Source: Microdochium bolleyi (Eukaryota; Ascomycota; Sordariomycetes; Xylariales; Microdochiaceae). From it: a stretch of DNA of 64,000 nt. Positions 32,978 through 41,788 of this stretch are shown in pieces; within the stretch, counting starts at the first letter, position 1; every line of letters begins with the position of its first letter. The DNA lies in assembly GCA_001566295.1 (NCBI GenBank), contig KQ964256.1:124001-188000 (forward strand). Direction: 5' to 3'. The position numbers and the translations under genes are program-made. Under the pieces are notes generated by a model. It worked only from the letters and a program-made list of their open reading frames with translations. It had not been told where the DNA came from and made no database searches.

Positions 32978-34291
32978 ATGAGGACCGTATCTGAAGACTC
33001 CAATGACGGCACATCGCAGCCGGCAAAGCGCCTGGCATGTGAGCGTTGCCGTAGCCAGAAGCTACGCTGCCTTCGCCGTGGCTTGGACGACTCGGCCTGC
33101 GCGAGATGCACCCAGGCACAAGCTGCGTGCGTAGTCCGACGGCGCAAAGCCCCTGGGCGCCCAGCTGGATACAGGGACAACGCAAGCACGCCACAGCAGA
33201 CAGCTGCCGAGAGTCCAGGCATGGTGCTGGCTGTGGAGCATGATGGTTTCTACAGCTCCAGCGACATGTCGTTCTTTGGTGGCAGTCCGCTCGACCTAAT
33301 TCTGGACCCTGCCAGCATTGCCAACAGGGACCAGATCAACGACTTCAGCGCCATCGGGCTCCCCAGTAACTACACCACGACTTCCGATCTCACAGATTCA
33401 TTTTTTGCCGGCTCTTCAGCAACAACCGATTCATCTTCAAGCTGGCCCTCGATAACCACAACGCCAGCCAAGTCGCAATTACCGCCGGCTCAAACATCAC
33501 CCAGTGAGCGCAGAAAGTCCTCTTCCTGCGAGCCAGGTCTGCAGCTGTCCAAGCTTCATCAGGAACTTACGAGTCACCTGGCGCAGATACGCTCGGAACC
33601 CTGGGACATACTCGCCACCTTGCGCCTCGAAAGCAGCCCATGTCTCGCGTGCCACCAGCCTACGACAGATCCCTTCCTCGAGTCTGCCTTCGATCCTCTC
33701 GCAAGCACGTTCCGACTCATGTCCGAGTTCGAGCACCACATCACCACCGACAGCGCCGCCGCTGCTACCGCGGGCCACTACGGGCCGCAGATGACGCTTT
33801 CGTATGCGCTGACTGCGGTTTCGTGCTACATCCAGCTGGTGCTGATCTACGACCATGTCCTGTCCCACCTGGCCGAGCAGTGCGCCGACAACCGCATCGT
33901 GCGCGACTTCATCCTGCGGTCCGCGGCCCCGCTGTCGCTGAGCGGCCAGGCGCTGCCCCCGAGCAGGAATCTCCTCGGGCGGTCCCTGGTGCGCCTGCTC
34001 GAGAGCAGGATTGGGAGCATTGAGGCCGTGCTCGGGCTGCCGGACGAGTTTCGCGTATCAAGGGCCGACGAGAGAGGAAGCCGGAGTACTGTGATCAGTG
34101 ATCCCACTTTGGGCGAAGACGTGGGCGGCGACGCAAGCGTGGACGATGGGAGAGAGTGCAAGGGCCTCGTAGGAAAGTCACTGCTTGGTGTGCTTCAGGC
34201 GTCCTTGCTCACGAGTGAGTCTGGTGCTGGGGGTCCGGCTATCGTGGAAAACCTCAGGACACGAATGACGTATCTGGAAAAGCTGGCTTGA
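32978..34291 (+). CDS. Zn2Cys6 (fungal binuclear cluster) transcription factor
   Basis: A single exon of 437 residues. I start at the first ATG (32978, MRTVSEDSND) because the frame upstream has only non-ATG codons. The DNA-binding domain is at residues 21-51 with Cys21, 24, 31, 41, 44 and 51 (C-x2-C-x6-C-x9-C-x2-C-x6-C) inside LACERCRSQKLRC and CARCTQAQAAC, followed by a basic RRRK linker. The central part is Ser/Thr-rich. The C-terminal half contains a Cys-containing segment, SSPCLACHQPTTDPF, and helical stretches such as LSYALTAVSCYIQLVLIYDH, which resemble the regulatory region of AflR-type cluster regulators. Its position between the enzyme genes and a transporter makes it a candidate pathway-specific activator of the neighbours, but its targets are not known. 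Confidence 0.9.
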   Translation: MRTVSEDSNDGTSQPAKRLACERCRSQKLRCLRRGLDDSACARCTQAQAACVVRRRKAPGRPAGYRDNASTPQQTAAESPGMVLAVEHDGFYSSSDMSFFGGSPLDLILDPASIANRDQINDFSAIGLPSNYTTTSDLTDSFFAGSSATTDSSSSWPSITTTPAKSQLPPAQTSPSERRKSSSCEPGLQLSKLHQELTSHLAQIRSEPWDILATLRLESSPCLACHQPTTDPFLESAFDPLASTFRLMSEFEHHITTDSAAAATAGHYGPQMTLSYALTAVSCYIQLVLIYDHVLSHLAEQCADNRIVRDFILRSAAPLSLSGQALPPSRNLLGRSLVRLLESRIGSIEAVLGLPDEFRVSRADERGSRSTVISDPTLGEDVGGDASVDDGRECKGLVGKSLLGVLQASLLTSESGAGGPAIVENLRTRMTYLEKLA

Positions 34292-35466
34292 TGCCTGTCC
34301 TGGGTTGTAAGAATAAAAAAGGCGCAATTTGATGCTTTCTCTGGCCTTGATCGAAACAACCTACCGATTACGACTGTCAAGTGACCTTGTGTTCTCTCAT
34401 TCATGGCTATTGGGTCGCTCTTTGCTCACAGCTGTCGGCACTTCAACCGGTGTGGACGACAAGCAATGTACACAGTAATGAAATAAGATCTCATGCGCTG
34501 CGCAATACAGTATACGGATATATGCGCAACACAAATGAAAACCGAGGGGGACTCCATCGCGGTATCTACAGTGTGAGAACGTAAGGGCCATGCGGGATGG
34601 TTTAGTCTTGGACAAGTTCCCTTGCGGCACATTGCTCATCAACTCTGCCTTTGCCGCGGAGAATGAGCATCCTCAGGTGATACCGACGATATCAACCACC
34701 AACGAACAAAGTCCAAGCATTAACGCGACACGGCAATACCCGTGCCGCCGTTCCGAGACGCCAAGCTCGCCCTCGGTGCCAAGCGCCTTGGCCCAACAGC
34801 AGCGCTTGGGGCTGGGGGCTTATTCCCGGAGCTTTTTGTCTGGGCTACTGTTCCGCTCCACAAGCGGTCTATTGCACAATGTATGCCTGCTCTCAGCAAA
34901 AGGCTGTCCAAAGTCAGAGCCGGATGATTGGCCCCTCGCTGAAAGTCGGCAAACTCTGAAGCTGCTTGCAACTCCGGTGCTCGCCACCCATCGTTTCAGC
35001 TGCTCACTTATACCACTGACGCTTCACGCATGTAGACCCTAACTGCAAGATCGTAATTTGGGAGACTAGATTGGAGGAGGGACCGGACGGGGATTTGGCA
35101 CAAGCGACCAGCTTGCAGCATCTACCGTGGCCCGATTTTCCTTGAGCAAATGGAACAAGGGAGCTGTGTCTCGACCGCTTTTGGGCGAGCAGCATAGGCT
35201 AGCTCGGCGACCCGGCGATCCTTTGGTGTACTCGCACGTATGGACAGTGCAGGAGAACGCAGACGGCTTACAAATGCTCAGATGCTTTGTTGTTGGCTTT
35301 GCCATCCCTGCAGCGTATCCACCCCCGGCCGCCCAGCAATTATCGCAGTCACGCTCTTATAGAGTCGAGGCTCCTCGCTGACACATTGTGTTCTCTTTCT
35401 GGCTGACAGAGATGACCGTTGGTCATCAAGCGACTGGAGCCTGCAGCATACCAGCTCTGCTCGATC
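34292..35466. other. Intergenic region, no gene seen
   Basis: The 3' flank of the regulator gene and promoter of the transporter gene. Open frames up to 150 codons here lack motifs and normal codon bias. Confidence 0.45.
34312..34317 (+). terminator. Polyadenylation signal AATAAA after the regulator gene
   Basis: AATAAA starts 20 bases after the stop codon of the Zn2Cys6 gene. It is closer than usual, but this is a plausible 3'-end signal. Confidence 0.4.
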
Positions 35467-37018
35467 ATGTCGGACTCGGACACAATCATAGCGCCTAACA
35501 GCTCATCAGCTGCACCGAAGACGCAGCTTGTCCACGAGGACGGTGCCGATGACGTCGCCAAGAGCAACAGCGGCGACACCAACGACAGCGGCAACGCTGC
35601 CACTCCGCAGACAGCCATTGCGACCCTGCCACCTCCTCCCGATGGCGGCTTCCGGGCCTGGGCCCAGGTCCTCGTCGCCCACCTCGGCTCCTTCAATGGC
35701 TGGGGCTACATGACCTCGTTCGGGCTCTTCCAGTCGTACTACACCGACACTCTGCTCCCGGGGACCGCCGCGTCGTCCATCAGCTGGATCGGCTCGCTCC
35801 AGATCTTCCTCGCCTTCGCAATCGGCAGCGTCTCCGGCCGTGCTCTCGACGCGGGCTACCTGCGACAGTGCGTCATCGTGGGCAGCGCCCTGCAGGTCCT
35901 GGCCATCATGACGGCGTCCGTGTCGCAGACATACTGGCAGCTACTGCTGACGCAGGGCCTCTGTAAGGGCATTGGCGACGGCCTCATCTTCTGCCCGACC
36001 GTCGCCAACGTGCCTACATACTTCTCCCCGAACGGCGGCTGGCGGGCCCTTGCGATGGGCATCGCGGCCATCGGGACCTCGACCGGTGGGATAGTGTTCC
36101 CGCTCATCGCGCAGCGGCTGATGCCGAGTATCGGCTACGGCTGGACCGTCAGGGTTATGGGGTTTATCGTGCTCTTTAACGCCGCCGTGATGCTGGCGCT
36201 CGTGAGGTCCAGATTCGATCGTTCGGCAAGGACAAGGATTGACGCGGAGGAGGCAGGCGCAGGAAACGGAAGGCTCAGAAGGGTTAGGGAGCGCTTTGGT
36301 GGCTTCTTCGAGTGGTCCGCCTTTCGCGAGCCGCCGTTCGCGCTGTTCTGCGCGGGCATGTTCTGCGTGTGGCTCGCGCTTTATTTTGCCTTCTACTACG
36401 TGAGTGCCATCGCCCCCCGTTGATCCGAAAGCCAGCGAGATCAAAGGCAGAAAGTCATACAGACCTAACCGCTCTATTCTCCAACAACAGGTCAGCCAGT
36501 ACGGCAAGACCTACATCGGTGTCGACACGTCGACCTCGCTGACCCTGCTCCTCGCCATGAACGCCGTCGGCGCGCCAAGCCGCGTGCTCTTCGGCCTACT
36601 GTCCGACAAGCTGCTGGGCCCGATCCGCGTGCTGATCCTCGGCGTCGTCTGCACGGGCGTCATGTTCTACAGCTGGATCGCCGTCGCGGATCTGACCGCG
36701 CTCTTCGTCTTCTGCTGTCTGTACGGGTCCTTCGCGGCGGGCGTCCAGGCTCTGTTCCCAGCGAGCTGCGCGGGCCTCACGCGCGACGTCCGCAGGATCG
36801 GCAGCCGGACTGGCATAGCATTTGCAGTCGTCTCGATCGCCACGCTGACGGGCCCGCCGCTGGGCGGCGCGCTCGTGCAGGCTCGCGAAGCGCAGGGCGG
36901 CGGATACCTCTATGCGCAGATCTTCGGGGGTAGTGTGCTCCTGGTCGGGGCCGGGCTGCTGGTGCTATCAAGCTGGCGCCGGCAGAAGGAGGCTAAGGGC
37001 AGCATTGGGGAAAAGTGA
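35467..37018 (+). CDS. MFS transporter, monocarboxylate-porter (MCT) type
   Basis: Exons 35467-36399 and 36491-37018 (91-base intron, GTGAGT to CAACAG) encode 486 residues. The start is MSDSDTIIAPN. After a polar N-terminus comes PPPPDGGFRAWAQVLVAHLG, the MCT-type entry motif. Twelve helices follow with a central hydrophilic loop (about residues 245-285). Splicing gives FAFYYVSQYGKTYIGVD, as in relatives, and the second half contains LFGLLSDKLLGPIR. It is intact and should be a membrane carrier for an organic acid or related solute. Lying just after the Zn2Cys6 gene at the right edge of the biotin and dioxygenase region, it may import a precursor or vitamin, or export a product. It is only distantly like the MCT carrier at 1.9 kb. 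Confidence 0.9.
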
Positions 37019-37408
37019 ACGTGGTTGCAACTCCTAGAAGTCGCGCGCGACTAAGGCTTAGTGAGTATCCCAGATTGCTATGCCGTCGCAGAGATGGCAG
37101 ATGGATATCATAGAAAGAGAAATCTTGCTCTACGATGCATAAGATGTGCTGAAGATAGTAGAGCTTGTAGTTGAATACTGCAGATGAACGCCATTGACGG
37201 AGACATCAGTGCTCTATAAATAGAACTCGCAAGCTTCGGCACAGGCGACCTTTAATACAACGGTCACCCCGCGATCAACAACTGCGGTCTTTGCTACCCA
37301 TCAGAGCCAGCCAGTCCCGGGAATCGCCGCTCAAGATCCGCAACTACTCAATCCTCCCCCAAGGCTTCAAGCAGTGTTCTTGAAACAACAAGGGGCGGTT
37401 CATAAGTC
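37019..37408. other. Intergenic region containing the F-box gene promoter
   Basis: A 390-base segment with a good TATA box (TATAAATA at 37214-37221), about 190 bases before the next start codon. No other feature is seen. Confidence 0.5.
37214..37221 (+). promoter_or_regulatory. TATA box of the F-box protein gene
   Basis: TATAAATA, matching the consensus, lies about 190 bases upstream of the F-box protein start codon, leaving a short 5' leader. Confidence 0.5.
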
Positions 37409-38230
37409 ATGACGCCTAAGACGCCCTCGGCGACGGAGCGCGTCTTCGGCACACCGGAGCTCCTCGAGCTGATCCTTCTGGTCTTCTCACAACGAGACCT
37501 TCTCACGGCAGCCCAGCGAGTCTGCCAGGACTGGCATAGGAACATCCTGGCAAGCATGTGTCTCCAGCGGCTACTTGGCTTCGCCCCGGACGACAGCATA
37601 CTGCCCGCCGAGCGGAGGCACAGCGAGCTGCTCCTCCTTCGGTTCCCCAAGCTGATTGTACACGATATCCCAGACACAACAATCCAGGGGGCTCTTCCCC
37701 GGCAGCCCGAGCGTGACCAGAAGCACAATGACGCCCGTCGGCAAGCCCTCACCACCCCTGCCGTCCGCTTCCATTCGGCCAGTTGGCTGTCGATGCAGGT
37801 GTCCCAGCCGCCCGTCCGCAAGCTCGTTATCGTCGACCAGATGCGCACATTCACATTCCCGCAGTCCACGGGACGGTGGTTCCGCGGCGTGTACGAGTTT
37901 CCCAAGGGCTTGATCATGGGGGAACTGTTCCTCACGGGCGTGCAGCGGGTCGGGCTCAGGTCCCCGGGGGCCCAGTCGGACGCGGAGCGGCCTGGTGACC
38001 GGCCGGACCGGCCTGTGGGGTTCTCGCTGTCGTGCCGGAGGACTGACGTCGAGGTTGCGTGCAAGTACCGGGATGGTGGTGCGGGGGGCTCGTCTTGGTG
38101 CTGGGAGGACAGGGAGCGTGAGGAGATGGGCGACGAGGCCGCTCTGCTGGCGGCGCAAACGGATGCCGTGTTGGTGTTCTGGATGGGCAATGCCGAGGAC
38201 ACGCACTGGACTCGCGCGGGCGAGGTCTGA
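37409..38230 (+). CDS. F-box domain protein
   Basis: A single exon of 273 residues. The N-terminus carries an F-box: RVFGTPELLELILLVFSQRDLLTAAQ followed by VCQDWHRNI (residues about 12-47). F-box proteins bind SKP1 in SCF ubiquitin ligases and recruit substrates. The remaining 200 residues have no leucine-rich, WD or kelch repeat. They include RGVYEFPKGLIMGELFLTGVQ and a short acidic, tryptophan-containing segment. This is a common short type in moulds, often lineage-expanded, with unknown targets. The next gene downstream, 237 bases away on the same strand, is a 2EXR protein, another lineage-expanded fungal family. The two need not be functionally linked. Confidence 0.82.
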   Translation: MTPKTPSATERVFGTPELLELILLVFSQRDLLTAAQRVCQDWHRNILASMCLQRLLGFAPDDSILPAERRHSELLLLRFPKLIVHDIPDTTIQGALPRQPERDQKHNDARRQALTTPAVRFHSASWLSMQVSQPPVRKLVIVDQMRTFTFPQSTGRWFRGVYEFPKGLIMGELFLTGVQRVGLRSPGAQSDAERPGDRPDRPVGFSLSCRRTDVEVACKYRDGGAGGSSWCWEDREREEMGDEAALLAAQTDAVLVFWMGNAEDTHWTRAGEV

Positions 38231-38466
38231 TGCTTTGCGAGAAATAGGCCCTAGGGCAGAGTAGTGTAGAGTAAGGTGGTGTTGGTTGGTATGTGATGGC
38301 AATATTGAGTGGGGTGGACGGTGCCTGCCTCCAGCGGTCAACGTGGTGGTTGCAGTGCTAGGTGCATCCTCTTCTCCTCATCCGCAAGAGACGACAACAG
38401 CAGCGACATCCGCAACACCAACGGCAACAACAACGCCTGCCTCGGCCCTCCCTCACCCGCGTCGTC

Positions 38467-39615
38467 ATGCCTCGCGAGGTCTTGTCCAAGTGCCCCCCGC
38501 GCATCCTGGACCAGATCCCTCTTCCCAGCACGGCGCCTTCCCTCCCTGGCGCCCCTCTGCACCTCCTCACCCTCCCCTCCGAGATCCGGCATCACATCTG
38601 GACCATCTTCTACCGCGAGGTCGACCGCCCCTGGTACCGCTACGCTGTTGACGTGGGTCACAATGTCGAGGCCACCACCATCGTCCCTGTCGCGCTGGCC
38701 CGCACATGCAAGCAGCTCCTCCACGAGATCACGCCCCTTCTCTACCACCCCGTCGCACTCGACTTCCATATCGTCTACCCAGAGTACTGGGTCGAGCAGC
38801 TGGCCTTCTTGCCGAAAAAAGAAGTGAGGAAGGGCATTGATCACATCATCTTCCATGTCGCCCAGCCCGAGCAGTATGCCTGGTCCAACAAGCGTCCCCC
38901 AAAGCGACCCGTCAAATTCCACCGCTTCCCAAACCTGGTCAACTTCACCGTCTGCGTTCCTTTACACGTCCCGGTCGAGCAGCTCGTTCCCGAAAACGCC
39001 GAGGACAGATCGCCCGACGTGTACCCGACCTGTAGGGACCTGGCGGGGGACTCACCCCGCGAAAATCCGTATATCCCTCGGGAAACCGTGCAAAAAGCCC
39101 GTGATGCGTACTGCGCGCTCGCAGACGGCGACCGGGTCGCGCTGTGGAGGAATAGGTACAGTGCGCGGGCTCTGCTGGACCTGGTCGGCAAGACGGGGCG
39201 CGGCGGCTGGCTCAGCCGCATCGTCGACCCGGAGGTTTACCCTGACGCCCTGACGCTGGACGCCGACATCGACGAGTACGGGTACAACGAGGAGTACGAC
39301 GGCGACTACGAGGGACAGGGCACCAGTAGCGCAGGACTTTACGGTGGCGGCAAAGACGACCTTGACAACGAACCGGATCGGCTTTCACAATTCCAGGCAA
39401 TAGCGGCGAGGCTGCACGTCATGGTCGAGTTCGAGCTATGGGCGACTGCTGATTACGAAGTGTTCGACAGCGGGTCGAGACAGCCCCCTACAGAGGTCCA
39501 CAAACATCCACTGCTCCTGCGGCTGGATCCGAGGCGCAAGGAGATTGTCGAGGTGAGGCTGCTGGACGAGGCCGAGTCCAAATTGCGGGAGAGGCAGAGG
39601 GAGCAGGCCACCTGA
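38467..39615 (+). CDS. 2EXR-domain (F-box-like) protein, unknown function
   Basis: A single exon of 382 residues. I start at MPREVLSKCPPRIL (38467); the frame extends upstream with a Gln/Arg-rich segment that looks untranslated. Near residue 30 is LLTLPSEIRHHIWTIFYRE, which matches the start of the fungal 2EXR domain (consensus near LPPEIRLRIW). It is followed by LARTCKQLLHEITPLLYHP, the second conserved block. After residue 200 the protein is family-specific, with an acidic Asp/Tyr/Gly-rich stretch (DADIDEYGYNEEYDGD) and a helical C-terminus. No enzyme motif is present. 2EXR proteins are abundant in Ascomycota and poorly characterised; a role in protein interaction is assumed from the F-box resemblance. 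Confidence 0.78.
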   Translation: MPREVLSKCPPRILDQIPLPSTAPSLPGAPLHLLTLPSEIRHHIWTIFYREVDRPWYRYAVDVGHNVEATTIVPVALARTCKQLLHEITPLLYHPVALDFHIVYPEYWVEQLAFLPKKEVRKGIDHIIFHVAQPEQYAWSNKRPPKRPVKFHRFPNLVNFTVCVPLHVPVEQLVPENAEDRSPDVYPTCRDLAGDSPRENPYIPRETVQKARDAYCALADGDRVALWRNRYSARALLDLVGKTGRGGWLSRIVDPEVYPDALTLDADIDEYGYNEEYDGDYEGQGTSSAGLYGGGKDDLDNEPDRLSQFQAIAARLHVMVEFELWATADYEVFDSGSRQPPTEVHKHPLLLRLDPRRKEIVEVRLLDEAESKLRERQREQAT

Positions 39616-40076
39616 CCGACTCTCGATGTGGTTGAGCTCGTCACTTTGGGCCCTTGTTGAGTACCACCATTGTATTCTGATATGTCTTTTCCCCATAGAT
39701 ATACCAATGAAGCCGCCGCAAATGAACACGGGCGTCGGTATATTACGCGAAAGCACAGAAGTCTCGTGAGCCCATGGAGATGAGATTGTGTGATTGTAGG
39801 TGTCAGAGGCCGAGTTCTCTCGGAGCAACGCGCTCGTCAGCTAGCCGCTAACGTCTGGATGATGCCCCTTCCCTGCCGAACTCAACCGTGAAGCTGGAAC
39901 GACTCCGGTCAATGCCCTTTAGTCATTCTGGAGGAACCGAGACATGGGGTATTGCTCCTTTTTCATTCCAGTGAAGAACTTCATAAGATGGTGCTGGAGC
40001 CGTCTATTATCATATTACTGTATTACTTTCATTACAATCAGCCCAGCACTCGCCCATCATCTTCGTCACGTGTCCA
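39616..40076. other. Convergent intergenic region, no gene seen
   Basis: The 3' flanks of the 2EXR gene and the first Fringe-like glycosyltransferase gene. Confidence 0.5.
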
Positions 40077-41788
40077 TCACCTCCTCCACACGAGCTCGAC
40101 GACCTCATCGGGCTCATCCTTCTCCTCCTCGCCGCTGCCCTTCCGGACATACAGCTGCCTCATAAATGACCCGGCCTCCTCCTCCCCACTCTCGACGACC
40201 TCGGTGTACTTCAGGTGGTACGTCTTGCGCTTGTCGTCGGGGAGGCGCTCGCGCGTGGGGCCCATGGTGTAGTCGAACGTCGGGTCGTCGACGTTGAACT
40301 TGTTGTTGAAGGTGCGCTCCATGGCGGCCAGGTCAAGCGATGCCAGGCCGTCGGCGTACACGCCGATCGAGTACCCGTTGGAGAGCACCGTGTCCGTGCC
40401 GAAGGTGTAGCGCTGGAGGAAGCACTCTCTGTGGGGAGGGGGAAGAATATTAGCCAGAAGCAGCAAAAGTAAGAACAAATGAATAGAAAAGAATGAATCA
40501 GACAGGCTGGATTGATGCGTTTGGGAAGCGGCAGGAGGGGGCCTACCCGCAGAATCTGACCGTCTTGGCGAGCTCGAGGACGGGCTCGTGGTACCAGCTC
40601 TTCCAGTGGTGCAGGTTGAGCGGCTGGGTGCCGGACTCGAAGAAGCCCCGGAGGCTGCCGACCATGTCGTGCTGGTATCTGTATTTGACAAAAAAATGAA
40701 ACGGTCAGCATGGGAACCCCCTGGGGAAGGGCGGACAGGGAACCGCCAAATCGCTTGATACCCAACGAGAAGACTTACAGATCCGGCAGAATCGTCAGCC
40801 GCGCGTTGCTGTGGTGCCACACGCACTGCATGATGATGTAGTCGCCCGAGTGCTCGGGCTTGCTCTCGTCAATGCACTTCCGCGCGGCCTCGGCGGTACC
40901 CAGCCGCCGCGCGAGGTGCGCCGAGAGATACACCCCAGCCCCGCCGAAGCCCATGAAGCCGACCTCGCTCAGGGAGCCCCAGTGCTCGGTGACGGCGCCG
41001 ACGTACATGTCGCGCTGGTGGTTGTGTACTCCCAGCGTGGCGGACAGGGGGGCGAGGTGTGGGAAAAAGGTGTCGTCGTCGAGCAGGCCGAACCATTTGG
41101 TCTCGGGCCCGGTCTGGTCGACCATGGCGCTGAGGACCATGAAGTGCGACTGCGTCATGCTGTGCTCGGGCGCGTAAGGGGGGATGAAGACCGCGTTGAT
41201 GGCCCGGGCGTGGTACTTGTCGTGGAGGGCGGCCATCTGGTCGTCGCCGCGCGGGTGGAAGTCCTCGACGAGGACCACGAGGAGGGACTCGCTGCCGGAG
41301 GCCCAGTGGGCGATGGTGTCGAGGGCGTCGAGGAGGCGCGAGTAGGTGGTGGCCATGCCAAAGGCGAGGTCGTGGTATGTGGCCCTAGGGTACGGGTCGA
41401 GCATGGAGATGGGGATGGTGGTGCATGGCTCCTTGGTGACGGGGCCGCGCTGGCGCAATTTGACAGCGATGGGATTGGTGGCGAGGAGCGTGGTGTCGAT
41501 GTGCTCGATGTCGAGGCGGCCGATGGCCGATTCCTTGATCGGGGTGAAGCATCGCCGGGTGTAGTGTAGCTTTGACTTGAGGCCCAGACTCTGGTCCTTG
41601 TCTGCGCGGCGGACAAAGTCGAGGGTGATGGTGTCTAGCGAGTCGTCGGCCGAGTGGAAGGGCGAGAGGCCGGCGATGTCGGGCAGGGCGTGGTTGCTGA
41701 GGGACCAGTAGGCGAGGCCGTGCCAGAGGACGAGGACGGCGGCGACGGCGATGGCGATGCGGGCGAGTAGACGCCGCGTGCCCGTCAT
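40077..41788 (-). CDS. Fringe-like glycosyltransferase (GT31/DUF604 type), copy 1
   Basis: Exons 41788-40779, 40678-40547 and 40428-40077 (introns of 100 and 118 bases) encode 497 residues. It is a type II membrane protein: an N-terminal signal anchor at about residues 7-28 (LLARIAIAVAAVLVLWHG) puts the catalytic domain in the Golgi lumen. The domain has LLVVLVEDFHPR, then KWFGLLDDDTFF with the metal-binding DxD at about 237-239. It continues with GGAGVYLSAHLARRLG and, across the splice junctions, QPLNLHHWKSWYHEP and FCGECFLQRYTFGTDT. These resemble the Fringe-like DUF604 glycosyltransferases of fungi and plants. Donor and acceptor sugars are unknown. A paralogue lies 2.8 kb away on the same strand and lacks the first of these two introns. 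Confidence 0.87.

Noticed and set aside
32978..34291. Naming the regulator AflR
   Set aside because: Only the Zn2Cys6 domain and general architecture match, and no aflatoxin or sterigmatocystin gene is nearby.
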